From Tenacibaculum larymnensis (GTDB lineage Bacteria; Bacteroidota; Bacteroidia; Flavobacteriales; Flavobacteriaceae), in NCBI RefSeq assembly GCF_028829235.1, contig NZ_JAIWJY010000005.1:62001-126000 (forward strand): a stretch of DNA of 64,000 bases. The letters are read 5' to 3'. Below are positions 45,016 through 53,905 of this stretch, piece by piece. The notes below the pieces were generated by a model. The model was given only the letters and a program-made list of their open reading frames with translations, was not told the DNA's origin and did not search any database. The first letter of the stretch is position 1, and each line of letters opens with the position of its first letter. Both the position numbers and the translations under genes were made by a program.

Positions 45016-48000
45016 TACATATAGATTATTTCGGCATTATTTAATGATGGCACTAACAAATCTGACGACTTTATATCTAAGAGACTTATTGTATGATAGG
45101 GTTGTTTTTTATATATAGTTTTTCCTGAACTTTGTTCTTTTTTTCCTAAATACAATTCGAGAAATACGATACTTTCAACTTCTTTAAAACTCTTAATAAA
45201 CTCAGAGACTTGTGCAACACTTACTCCTTTATTAATGGTAATTTGTTTTTGTGAAGTCGTTATCCAAGGAGATAAAAAAACGTTAATTTTTTTATTTATT
45301 TTTCGAGCTACTCCTTTAGGTTCGTAGCCAGAAACTATTTTTACTTTCCCCTTTATTTTGATATAAATAAGCTCAAAATTGTTCACCTGAATATTAGCAA
45401 ACCTTGAAGCTCTTTTTTCTAAATACTTCCCAATTTTTTCTTGATAGCATTGATTTACTAAAGGTTTAAACGCCATTGAGCTTGTGCATTTCTGAACCTT
45501 TTTAACCACATATACTACTGTTTTTTTTATTTTTTTATCATATGTTGCTTTTACATAATAAATTTCTGGGAATACTTCTATGACTTCTCTGTAATAATCT
45601 TGACTTGTTACTATTCTATCTTTTGTTTTTAAGCGTACACTCACTCGCTTATTCATTTGTTCTTCTGTTTCAGACATTTTTCCTCCAAAGGAAGAAAATG
45701 GTTGTGTAACAGCTGCAATTTCTGGAATGGCAGTATGTGGTCCTTCTATTGCATTTGGTTTTATTACTGGTTTTTTCGAAGTGTTTTTATATTGACTTCC
45801 TGTTCTTTGTAATTCAAACCCATTTGTTTTTAAAAAAGTCGTTTCACCATAAGCATCAGGATCACTCTTTACACCAATACACAACCAATACTCACCATTA
45901 GGCATCGTGTTATGTATAGTTGTTATCCTTGACGGAATATTACAAGTAATAATACCTGAACAACCTAATTTATCTGTTGTATCTGAAAATAAAGGCAACT
46001 CTTTCCAGCTACTTTTCGCCAAGTACTTGTAGTTAATTTCTTGTTTCTCTTGATTTAAAGCAGAATAATCTTGTGCCAATTCAAAGTAAAAACTTACTGC
46101 CGAAGGAGCTATTACTTTTTCTAGTGCTAAAAACAAATTCCCTTTGTTTTCAACTTTTGGTAACAATTCAGGAAAACCATTTTGTATCACTGTATTTTTT
46201 TTCTTCGTTAAGCTTGTATCATATACTTTGTAATTTTTAAATACATCATAATAAAAACACTGTATAGGATATTGATTCTCTTCACCTAAAAAATTATATG
46301 TTATGCTACTTGTATACTTTCCTTTAAATAAACCTACAATAGGTGTATAAGGCTCATTGGCTGGTTTTGCTAAGGGATATTCAACCTTCTTTTCATTAAA
46401 ATTTAAAGCAATCCCATCAGCATTATATAAGGCAATAGCACTTACTATTTTTGAATACAATGATGTTCCAAATCCATAGTTTGGTTCTACTAATTGCATA
46501 CGAATAAACCCTGTAGAAGTTTCCTCTGTAAATTCTAAAAGTGTGTTTTGAATAGCTGGATTTATATTTTTTTGAACTTCTGAAATTTTTGTAGATCCAA
46601 AAACACTATCTTTTTTAAGTTTATTAATTTGAATTGTAGCATTTTTTTCAATTACCTGAGTATTTATACTAACTATTTCTCGAAAAGACAGCTCTTCTTG
46701 AATCTTTATTATACTCTCTAGACTAATATCTTCTTCAAATTGCAACTTTCCATAAATACTCAAATTAGTACTATTTTTCAGTTCGTCTTTTAAAACTAAA
46801 CTTCCTTCACAATTTATTAATGTACTTGAGTCTCCTAAATATAGGTTTAATAAATTATTTAAGGTTACGTCGTTTTTTAACTTTATAACTTCATTTCCTC
46901 TAGCTGTTAGCAAATCATTAACCACTAAGTCTTTATTGATTTCAAAAATATCTTCAATCTTTAAAGAAGTGTTAATAGAGAATTGATTTTTAACTTCTAA
47001 GTCTAATGATATAACTCTATGATTTTTATATAACGTTATTCCTGTTTTCTTTAGATGTTCTTGAATCGTTAATGTATTATCTACACTTAATTTTTCGTTT
47101 AACAGAAAAACATCACTTACTTTTAAGTCTTGATTTAACTCAAAAAGCTCAATTACTTTAACTTTTTCTTGATTTTTTGTTAAGTAATTAATGCTTAGTT
47201 CATCTTTTACTTTTAAAATATCACTTATAACTAATCGTTCTTCTATACTTAATAATCCTTTTATTTTTAGTTTATCTACTAGAGTTAGTTCTTCATTTAT
47301 ATTTAAACTGGCTGTAATTTTAAAAACATCTTTAATTGTAAATAACTCACTAACTTCATGCTGTTTTTTTATGGTTAATACGTCGCTAACTTTTATACTA
47401 GCATTAGTATAAAGTACTTTTTGGAAAAGTTCTCTTTTGTAGGTACTTTTCAACTCTTTACTAATTAAACTATCTAAAAAAGAATAACTTACATCCATTT
47501 TAACAGGAAACCATTGCTTGTTTTGTAGTAATTGAAAAATTACCTTAAAGCACTCATTACTATAAGGTTTATCATAAACTGGTACTACTTTTATTTCTTT
47601 CTTTTTACTAAAAGGCCATATTCTACTAAAAAAAGAAGTCTCCTTTTTTTCTCTAGCTTTAATAATACTAGGCAGCATATTATAATAGCCAGCCAAATAC
47701 TTATTGTACTGTTGATAGTAACTTGTAAAATTACTAGGTAGATTATTCCAATTTAATTGAACAGAAAAATTTTTTACTGGTTTACTAAAAATTTCAGAAC
47801 TACCAATCATAAAACTTTGATCTTTTTCTGGTGTAGGTCCTAAAGGTTGAAAAGGTTTCTCTGTTTCTAACAATCCATAATCATTATATAACTGAAATGA
47901 ATTTATTCCTTTTACAGCCACTTTTATTTCTAATGATTTTATTTTAGGTGGGTTCGTTATATCTACGAACTCATCATAACTCATCTTAAACATTGGCCAT

Positions 48001-49505
48001 GTACTAGTAACACCATCTGGGTTTTCTTGAAAAGAAACTATTGCTGGGACTGTTTTATCTAGAATTATTTTAAAATGAATCTTATGCTTGTTTTTGGCAT
48101 TTCTAGTTATTTCAATATTCTCTTTTGAAAGCATGTACCACCCTTCTTCCGTACTTAAAAAATATTGTCCTTTTTTAAAAAAACTTAGATTTTTAATTTT
48201 GGTTAAAAAAGTAAAATTTAAATTCAACTCTCTACTACCTTCTTTTAGTTGTAGCATTGGGGAAGCTATTGCAAATCCTAATGGTACTTCTTTCCCTTCT
48301 GGTTTATTCTGCGAACCAAAAGTTTTCCAGCTTTGAATGTTTCCTTCTTCATTTGTTTTTACTATTCCTACATCTTCAATTTGTTTTTTATGTAGTTTAG
48401 AAAAACCATTCTTTTTTATTTTTTGAGTAACTGTGTATGCTTTTGTAATACTCGCTGGACTCAATGAAACATTATTTGTTGTTTTAAATAAAATAGTTGA
48501 TTCATCAGCATACTGTCCTGCATTAAACAGTGTATTTTTTTTTAATAAGAAAGGAGTATTAATTTCAGATAAATTTGCGCAAGCAAACACGGAATCAGCT
48601 TTGGCTAATTGTTTTTTTTGACGTAAGATGTCTTTATAATAGAACCTTAAATGTTTTTCTGTTAGTCCGTTCAACTGACTTTTATAAATCTTCATCAATT
48701 CAGTGAATGTTTGAAGTAGTAAAGTATCAGGAAATAAACTTTTCTCCTTTTTTATATTTTTAAATTCTACAAATGAATATTCTATAATACTGTTGAAGAA
48801 TGAGAAAATAGTTTCTCCAGTTGTTTTTAATGAATTGAAAAAATCACATTCTGTATTTTCTTTTAATGGATATTTTAGTTCTAATAATTCCAAATAAGAA
48901 AGCTTTACATCACTTTGTTTCCATATTTTTGGATTAAATGATTTATAAAAATACTTATTTACTGAATTTATTCCTTTTATTTGTTTACCAACATGCAATT
49001 GTTCCTTCAACCTAAGAAGTGCCCATAAAAATTGACTATACTTCTCTTTTACTTGATTAATTGTATAGTCTTTTAAATTATAAGCAAGAGGTGATTCTAG
49101 CATAAAATGAATCCACCTTTCCACTAAATGAAATATGCCTATTAATTGATTAAATAGCTGATTAAAACAATTTGTAATGCTTTTACCCTCTTTATTTACT
49201 TCTGAAGTATTTTTTTTACACGCTAATAACTCCTCAAGAGTTATGCAAGTTTGCACAAACAAAGAATGTATTTTTGTATACGGTGTTTTTGCTATTGAAG
49301 CGATTAAGAAAACTGGATCTTTCAATAAAAAGGGACTCCAATCTCCATTTATTGAATTTGTTTTGTCATAAAAGTTAAGTAACGATGCAAAATTAACCAA
49401 AAAATTCAAATCATCTTTCTCTGTTCGACTATCAATCAAACGAGTGTGATTCTCTAGCGCTAATTCTAGCGAGTTAAGCATTTTATTTTGATCAATTACA
49501 TTCAT
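45015..49505 (-). CDS. eCIS baseplate J-like protein (Afp11-like) with a long repeat insert
   Basis: A 1496-residue baseplate wedge protein. The baseplate J/gp47 signature is at the C-terminus: VRLKTKDRIVTSQDYYREVI near 1285, the K-A-T-Y-D-K-K-I-K-K-T-V-V-Y-V-V block, and the gp6-like end. The N-terminal 650 residues are family-specific (helical start, then beta-rich). Between about residues 700 and 950 an imperfect repeat of short strands (hydrophobic-x-hydrophobic-x-[DE]-x-[LF]) occurs, which looks like a beta-solenoid insert. It follows gp25 by three bases and is one base from the Afp12-like gene. Confidence 0.88.
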   Translation of the reverse strand: MNVIDQNKMLNSLELALENHTRLIDSRTEKDDLNFLVNFASLLNFYDKTNSINGDWSPFLLKDPVFLIASIAKTPYTKIHSLFVQTCITLEELLACKKNTSEVNKEGKSITNCFNQLFNQLIGIFHLVERWIHFMLESPLAYNLKDYTINQVKEKYSQFLWALLRLKEQLHVGKQIKGINSVNKYFYKSFNPKIWKQSDVKLSYLELLELKYPLKENTECDFFNSLKTTGETIFSFFNSIIEYSFVEFKNIKKEKSLFPDTLLLQTFTELMKIYKSQLNGLTEKHLRFYYKDILRQKKQLAKADSVFACANLSEINTPFLLKKNTLFNAGQYADESTILFKTTNNVSLSPASITKAYTVTQKIKKNGFSKLHKKQIEDVGIVKTNEEGNIQSWKTFGSQNKPEGKEVPLGFAIASPMLQLKEGSRELNLNFTFLTKIKNLSFFKKGQYFLSTEEGWYMLSKENIEITRNAKNKHKIHFKIILDKTVPAIVSFQENPDGVTSTWPMFKMSYDEFVDITNPPKIKSLEIKVAVKGINSFQLYNDYGLLETEKPFQPLGPTPEKDQSFMIGSSEIFSKPVKNFSVQLNWNNLPSNFTSYYQQYNKYLAGYYNMLPSIIKAREKKETSFFSRIWPFSKKKEIKVVPVYDKPYSNECFKVIFQLLQNKQWFPVKMDVSYSFLDSLISKELKSTYKRELFQKVLYTNASIKVSDVLTIKKQHEVSELFTIKDVFKITASLNINEELTLVDKLKIKGLLSIEERLVISDILKVKDELSINYLTKNQEKVKVIELFELNQDLKVSDVFLLNEKLSVDNTLTIQEHLKKTGITLYKNHRVISLDLEVKNQFSINTSLKIEDIFEINKDLVVNDLLTARGNEVIKLKNDVTLNNLLNLYLGDSSTLINCEGSLVLKDELKNSTNLSIYGKLQFEEDISLESIIKIQEELSFREIVSINTQVIEKNATIQINKLKKDSVFGSTKISEVQKNINPAIQNTLLEFTEETSTGFIRMQLVEPNYGFGTSLYSKIVSAIALYNADGIALNFNEKKVEYPLAKPANEPYTPIVGLFKGKYTSSITYNFLGEENQYPIQCFYYDVFKNYKVYDTSLTKKKNTVIQNGFPELLPKVENKGNLFLALEKVIAPSAVSFYFELAQDYSALNQEKQEINYKYLAKSSWKELPLFSDTTDKLGCSGIITCNIPSRITTIHNTMPNGEYWLCIGVKSDPDAYGETTFLKTNGFELQRTGSQYKNTSKKPVIKPNAIEGPHTAIPEIAAVTQPFSSFGGKMSETEEQMNKRVSVRLKTKDRIVTSQDYYREVIEVFPEIYYVKATYDKKIKKTVVYVVKKVQKCTSSMAFKPLVNQCYQEKIGKYLEKRASRFANIQVNNFELIYIKIKGKVKIVSGYEPKGVARKINKKINVFLSPWITTSQKQITINKGVSVAQVSEFIKSFKEVESIVFLELYLGKKEQSSGKTIYKKQPYHTISLLDIKSSDLLVPSLNNAEIIYM
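46660..47420 (-). repeat. Imperfect amino-acid repeat region inside the baseplate J-like protein
   Basis: About 250 residues (roughly 700-950) are built from repeated units such as S-D-V-L-T-I-K, S-D-I-L-K-V-K-D-E-L, E-D-I-F-E-I-N-K-D-L and K-D-E-L-K-N-S-T-N-L-S-I. The spacing is about 10-18 residues. The pattern is degenerate at DNA level and most obvious as protein. Confidence 0.65.
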
Positions 49506-49508
49506 TTA

Positions 49509-49934
49509 TTACAAATTGGTTCCTTCTTTTAAATAGAAAGGATATACATAGTTATGTCTTGTGTTTGTTTGATTGTATTCGTAGTCAATCGTAACTTCTA
49601 CTAAGCCTTCTAAAACATCAGCATAATCTACCTCAACATTTAAAACACTTATTCTAGGCTCGTTGTTTAACAAGCTATTTGTTACAGTGTCTTTTATTTC
49701 AGCTTTAAGCGTTTCATTCATTTCTTGAAAAAAATATTGTTGAAGTCCTGATCCAAATTGTGGATTCATAGGTCGCTCTCCAAAGTTGGTTTGCATTATT
49801 ATGTCTATAGAATCTTTGATATTATTCTCGTACCTAGTGACTTCAAGTTGATAATTTCCAACCGAAAATGTTATAGGAAAAGACCAACCCGCGCCTAAAA
49901 ATTCTTTTTTTCTATTTATATTAACACTACCCAC
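49509..49934 (-). CDS. gp25-like baseplate protein (Afp9-like)
   Basis: A 141-residue member of the GPW/gp25 family, which nucleates the baseplate wedge and contacts the sheath. It contains the family segment MQTNFGERPMNPQFGSGL near 65-82 and the C-terminal EVTIDYEYNQTNTRHNYVYPF. The start overlaps the PAAR gene by eight bases. Confidence 0.92.
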   Translation of the reverse strand: MGSVNINRKKEFLGAGWSFPITFSVGNYQLEVTRYENNIKDSIDIIMQTNFGERPMNPQFGSGLQQYFFQEMNETLKAEIKDTVTNSLLNNEPRISVLNVEVDYADVLEGLVEVTIDYEYNQTNTRHNYVYPFYLKEGTNL

Positions 49935-50229
49935 CTATCATTACATTAAAAGCTCCTAATACTATTTTTCCTCCATGTGCTGTTGCATCTCCCATTCTAG
50001 CCGCTGGCATTCCTCCTATTTTTACAGTTGCAGACCCTTTTACTATTGTATCTGGTGGTCCTACACATACTAACATATCTCCAACTTTCGCTGCTGGTAA
50101 TCCTCCTATTAATACATTAGGTTGCCCTGGACCTATTATAGGACCTCCAACATGTGGTATAGGTGAAGGTACTGCCGGTGTTTGCATAGGACATTGGTGA
50201 AAATCTGTTAATCTTGCTGCTGGTGGCAT
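49927..50229 (-). CDS. PAAR-motif spike-tip protein (Afp10-like)
   Basis: A 100-residue PAAR-domain protein expected to cap the trimeric spike. It starts M-P-P-A-A-R-L-T-D and has the repeated P-A-A-K/R-V/M-G-D element three times (residues 3-9, 49-56 and 75-82) with Pro/Gly-rich loops. His12 and Cys14 of D-F-H-Q-C-P, with a second Cys and a His, could hold the structural metal. It carries no toxin extension. Confidence 0.93.
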   Translation of the reverse strand: MPPAARLTDFHQCPMQTPAVPSPIPHVGGPIIGPGQPNVLIGGLPAAKVGDMLVCVGPPDTIVKGSATVKIGGMPAARMGDATAHGGKIVLGAFNVMIGG

Positions 50230-50241
50230 ATTTTTTAGTTT

Positions 50242-52041
50242 TTAGTTTATCATAACCATAGCTCCCTTGATAGTAGTTTGAGCTCCTGCTTGTAATTCAG
50301 CTTGTGCATTTCCTTTTGCTGAAAATTTAACGTTGGCTGTTTGTTTAATATTGGTTCCTTTTACAGTAACATCTCCAGGAGAACTATCTACGGTTACTCC
50401 TTGTTTTCCTTTAATTGTTACTTTTTGGTTTGCTTCTATTGAAATATTTTTCGCACTTTTAATAGCTATCCCGCTAGAAGACATTACAATACTGTTACTG
50501 TTTTGATCTTTTATGGTAATTTCTTTTGTTTTATCGTTAAAAACAGCCGTATTCTTACTTGGGGTTTCTATGGTAAACACCTTATTTTCATCATCAAACT
50601 CAATAAAAATTCCTTGTTTAGAAACAATTGCCTTTTTAGTATTTTTCTGATTAGGAGTTAAGCCTTTAAAAGGTTTGTTTTTAGCACTACTGTATAAGCT
50701 TCCTAAAATTATTGGGTATCGAGGATCTTCATTTAAAAACCCAACCACTACCTCATCTCCTACTTCAGGCATAAAGAATACTCCTGCCCCTGATGTTGCA
50801 TAAAAATTAGCTAAACGAGCCCATATACCTTGACCTTTTGAGTCAAATAATGGTATATCGACCAATATTCTATATTGATTATCTGGATCTTCGTACATCT
50901 TTTTTATAGTTGCATTGAAAAGCCCTTGAACACCTGGTAATAGTCCTGAAGCGGGAGGAGCCATTACATCCGGTTCTTCTGTAAACCAACTAGGTGATAA
51001 CCCTACTGTTACCTCCGTTATCCAGTTTCCATCTGCAACAGTGTGTGTTACATTAGATATAAAATGATCTCCGTTAAATCGATCTCCTAAACCATCTAAC
51101 GTTATATATTTTCCTGGATTTACTTTGTTACTTCCCTGAAACTTAACTTCTCCTCTAATTTTTGAAAGCTCACTTTTAATCAATGTTGCTTTTGACCAAT
51201 TTGTTAAATCTGTCGTTTCCAAAGGCGCGGTGGTTTGCACTTTAAACTCTTTTAACCCCACTACTTCTGATAACTTTTTGCTAGATAAATTTCCTGCTCC
51301 TGCATAACTATTACTTGCTGAACTTGACGTTACTTTTTGATTAGGAAATCCCCATGACTCCCCTTTTACAGAACCTAGCTGAGTAACTGCATCTAAATCT
51401 GCATTAAACTCTAACAAGTTATCTCCATATTCTATTTCAAGTACTGATTTTTTGTCTTCATCTGGTGGAAAAACAGCTACTTTACCATTAAGAGTTGTCA
51501 CTACCATTCCATTTACTTCTGCTCTAGCCATTATAAAATCCCAATCTGTAGTGTAATACTGTACTTGTTCTGGCCACTTTGTTTTTGTTGCTGTTACATC
51601 AGCTGATAAGCCTGAATATGTTCCTATAATCGATGAGATTATTTCACTGTCTTTTTTCTTTGTGAAGGTGAGACTTTTACGTCCTACAATCATACGAATG
51701 GCTTCATCTCTACACTCAACTTCTAATGTAGGACCAGAATTTCCCTGTACTTTTATATTTTGTTTTGTTATTATTCCTTCAAAGATGGTTTCGTTTACAG
51801 AATCATATCCTGCTGTTATTTGTACTTTATTTCCAGGGATAAAAGTTTTAGAAGAGCTTACTGAAAAGCCTTCAGTAGCTGGGTTACCATCTAGAATTAC
51901 TATAGTGGCTCTTGCTATTCTGTTAACAGATTTCTCAACAATAATACGTTCTATCTCAACAACATCTGGAATTACCTTACCGTCAACTTTTATATTAAAA
52001 GTTACTAATCCTCCACTTTTTATGTCTGTTGTTCCACTCAT
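50242..52041 (-). CDS. VgrG-like central spike protein (Afp8-like)
   Basis: A 599-residue gp27/gp5-type spike. Residues 1-355 form the hub with a phage-late-control D-like fold. The OB-fold domain (about 365-450) contains the WARLANFYATSGAGVFFMPE and GFLNEDPRYPIILGSLYSS segments typical of gp5/VgrG. The C-terminal 150 residues are a beta-helix of short repeats (KEITIKDQ, IAIKSAKNISIEANQKVTI) that forms the needle. Its start overlaps the LysM gene by four bases (ATGA). Confidence 0.93.
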   Translation of the reverse strand: MSGTTDIKSGGLVTFNIKVDGKVIPDVVEIERIIVEKSVNRIARATIVILDGNPATEGFSVSSSKTFIPGNKVQITAGYDSVNETIFEGIITKQNIKVQGNSGPTLEVECRDEAIRMIVGRKSLTFTKKKDSEIISSIIGTYSGLSADVTATKTKWPEQVQYYTTDWDFIMARAEVNGMVVTTLNGKVAVFPPDEDKKSVLEIEYGDNLLEFNADLDAVTQLGSVKGESWGFPNQKVTSSSASNSYAGAGNLSSKKLSEVVGLKEFKVQTTAPLETTDLTNWSKATLIKSELSKIRGEVKFQGSNKVNPGKYITLDGLGDRFNGDHFISNVTHTVADGNWITEVTVGLSPSWFTEEPDVMAPPASGLLPGVQGLFNATIKKMYEDPDNQYRILVDIPLFDSKGQGIWARLANFYATSGAGVFFMPEVGDEVVVGFLNEDPRYPIILGSLYSSAKNKPFKGLTPNQKNTKKAIVSKQGIFIEFDDENKVFTIETPSKNTAVFNDKTKEITIKDQNSNSIVMSSSGIAIKSAKNISIEANQKVTIKGKQGVTVDSSPGDVTVKGTNIKQTANVKFSAKGNAQAELQAGAQTTIKGAMVMIN

Positions 52042-52715
52042 GATATTATAGGTTTAATAATTGGAGGAAAAATTAATTCTTGTCCTCCTTTTAATTTCCT
52101 AAACTTATTTAAACCATTATACTGTGCTACTTGTATATAATGATTAGGAGAATTCCATACTTTGTTACATAATTGTGGTAAACTTTCTCCTTCAATTACT
52201 TCTACTAAATGCGTAACATCTGGTGATTCTTTTTTTTCTTTCTTTTTTTTCTTTTTTTCAGATACATATTCTCCAAAACTCAATGAAATTTTTGCCCTAA
52301 GCGGGCTTCCATCTGGTCTAAATAATGTGTATGTAGTATTAAATTTTTTTAAGACACTATTAAACGATAAGTTTGCTCCCCATTGAATTTTAACATAATT
52401 AGGGCGATGAATTTTACCGTTATAGGTGTACACAATGTCTTCTAAGGCTTTAATTTCTTTCGCCATATCTATTCTTTTTGAAAATACAACTCCTGTACAG
52501 TCAATTACTATTTCAAAACTTAGTTCATCACTTGGTGTGTTTTTGTATTTCTGAGAAGGTTTACTAGAATCTATTGGTTGCTGCTCATTGTATTGAATCC
52601 TTCTGTTCCATTTTATAGAATTTGGATTAATCATTACTTTATAAGGCTCTCCTGGAACAGGTGTGCTAAAGTTTTCATCAGTATACCCTGTTATTTTCAA
52701 AAATTCTAGTCCCAT
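52038..52715 (-). CDS. CIS tube-associated LysM protein (Afp7-like)
   Basis: A 225-residue protein that likely sits at the tube-baseplate junction. The CIS tube-protein N-terminal domain (about 1-150) contains NPNSIKWNRRIQYNEQQP and SLSFGEYVSEK. A lysine-rich linker (near 155-164) and a LysM domain (about 170-222: VEVIEGESLPQLCNKVW to GGQELIFPP) follow. It overlaps the spike gene by four bases. Confidence 0.9.
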   Translation of the reverse strand: MGLEFLKITGYTDENFSTPVPGEPYKVMINPNSIKWNRRIQYNEQQPIDSSKPSQKYKNTPSDELSFEIVIDCTGVVFSKRIDMAKEIKALEDIVYTYNGKIHRPNYVKIQWGANLSFNSVLKKFNTTYTLFRPDGSPLRAKISLSFGEYVSEKKKKKKEKKESPDVTHLVEVIEGESLPQLCNKVWNSPNHYIQVAQYNGLNKFRKLKGGQELIFPPIIKPIIS

Positions 52716-52718
52716 AAA

Positions 52719-52886
52719 TTATCGTCTATAATTTGTTTTTTTTATTCCTTCAGAAAGCATACGCTTACATATGTTTATTAACTCCTCTTTCAATACATTA
52801 AAATCTTGTTCTTCAAAAGATGTCGATTTTTCAGTTTCGGTTCTGATTTCTGTTTTTATAACTAACTCTCTAATTTCTACAGGCAT
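52719..52886 (-). CDS. Small DUF5908 protein of the eCIS locus
   Basis: A 55-residue protein beginning M-P-V-E-I-R-E-L-V-I-K, the signature of the DUF5908 family that is repeatedly found between the tube and LysM genes of eCIS loci. The rest is a charged helix ending T-N-Y-R-R. The function is unknown. It fills a 170-bp gap between a tube gene and the LysM gene, in the same direction, stopping three bases before the LysM ATG. Confidence 0.88.
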   Translation of the reverse strand: MPVEIRELVIKTEIRTETEKSTSFEEQDFNVLKEELINICKRMLSEGIKKTNYRR

Positions 52887-52909
52887 TTTTTTAGTTTTTA
52901 ATACTACTT

Positions 52910-53380
52910 TTATGATGTCGTAAAGTGAATGTAGGCTAACTCAATCGTATCTATCAAAACTTCACTTTCTTGTGATTTTAGATCTGAAATAGAGTACTTA
53001 ATTGGATAAGCTTTATAAAAGTTCCATTTCATGGATACTTGGCCTTCATTATTCAATAGGTTTACTGAAACTGTTTTTGTTTGTATTGGTTTTGCTAATC
53101 CACCATCTATAGTTTCTTTACACCATTTGGTCAATGCATCACCTTTAGGTACCAGTGCTCTTTTAAGTACCAAATTCTTACTAATCGAAACAGCGGGGAG
53201 GCGGTATTTAAACCTATTCTCTCCGCCTCCTACTACTTCTTCTACAGTTTGTTCTTTGGTTAAACCTGATACTTGTTGAAAAGGTAATCCTTCACTACTA
53301 TCAAATGAAACAGAGAAATAAAAGCCTACAGGAAACTTACCTACTTTATCTTCTGTCTTAGCATTGTTCTTATTAGCCAT
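52910..53380 (-). CDS. CIS inner tube protein, second paralogue (Afp5-like)
   Basis: A 156-residue gp19/Hcp-like tube protein. F-P-V-G-F-Y-F-S-V-S-F, then Q-Q-V-S-G-L, the R-L-P segment and the K-R-A-L-V-P element are in the order usual for this family. A C-terminal strand I-D-T-I-E-L-A-Y-I-H-F closes the barrel. It overlaps the first tube gene by eight bases. By analogy with Afp5 it may form the first tube layer on the baseplate. Confidence 0.88.
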   Translation of the reverse strand: MANKNNAKTEDKVGKFPVGFYFSVSFDSSEGLPFQQVSGLTKEQTVEEVVGGGENRFKYRLPAVSISKNLVLKRALVPKGDALTKWCKETIDGGLAKPIQTKTVSVNLLNNEGQVSMKWNFYKAYPIKYSISDLKSQESEVLIDTIELAYIHFTTS

Positions 53381-53837
53381 TTGTTATAATAAGTTCTTCA
53401 TGTGCTATCTCAATAGTATCAACAGCAACTTCATTTCCATCAGATTTTAAGTCGGTACTTGATATTTTAGTTGGCCATGCATTATTTAATTGCCATTGCA
53501 TGGTTACATTACCTCCTTCATCTAATAATTTTATAAGTACTGTTCTACGTTTAATTGTGTTCATTTTTATTTCTGCATGCCAATCCCAAAAAGTATTATC
53601 ATTTACGAACACACCACGTTTCATAGTTACATTACCGTATTTAACAATTCCTGGCATTTTCTCAGTAGAGAATAAAGGACTGTTACTTTTACGATACTCT
53701 ATAATTTGGTTCTCTACATCCATTCCAGATACTTCCTGAAATGCTACTCCTGTTAATTCAGTTCCTAAGTCTACTTCGAATCGGAACTTAGGCATGGGCC
53801 ATGTTCCGCCTTCTACACTACCGTCATCTGTTGCCAT
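53373..53837 (-). CDS. CIS inner tube protein, first paralogue (Afp1-like)
   Basis: A 154-residue tube monomer of the T4-gp19 family: M-P-K-F-R-F-E-V-D-L-G, QEVSGMDVENQIIEYR, VTMKRGVF near 73-80 and the C-terminal V-D-T-I-E-I-A-H-E-E-L strand. It is likely the main tube subunit, because it directly follows the sheath gene. Related to the gene it overlaps. Confidence 0.92.
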   Translation of the reverse strand: MATDDGSVEGGTWPMPKFRFEVDLGTELTGVAFQEVSGMDVENQIIEYRKSNSPLFSTEKMPGIVKYGNVTMKRGVFVNDNTFWDWHAEIKMNTIKRRTVLIKLLDEGGNVTMQWQLNNAWPTKISSTDLKSDGNEVAVDTIEIAHEELIITNG

Positions 53838-53905
53838 AATTTTCTTTTTTAATTTAAATTAGTTTGTTTAGTTATTTCTTTGATTAAAGGTTTTAATATT
53901 TTCTT

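Noticed and set aside
46660..47420. Plus-strand open frames over the baseplate repeat region (for example 47191-47412)
   Set aside because: These are antisense shadows of the repeat-rich baseplate gene, low complexity (Ser/Leu/Phe) and without start signals.
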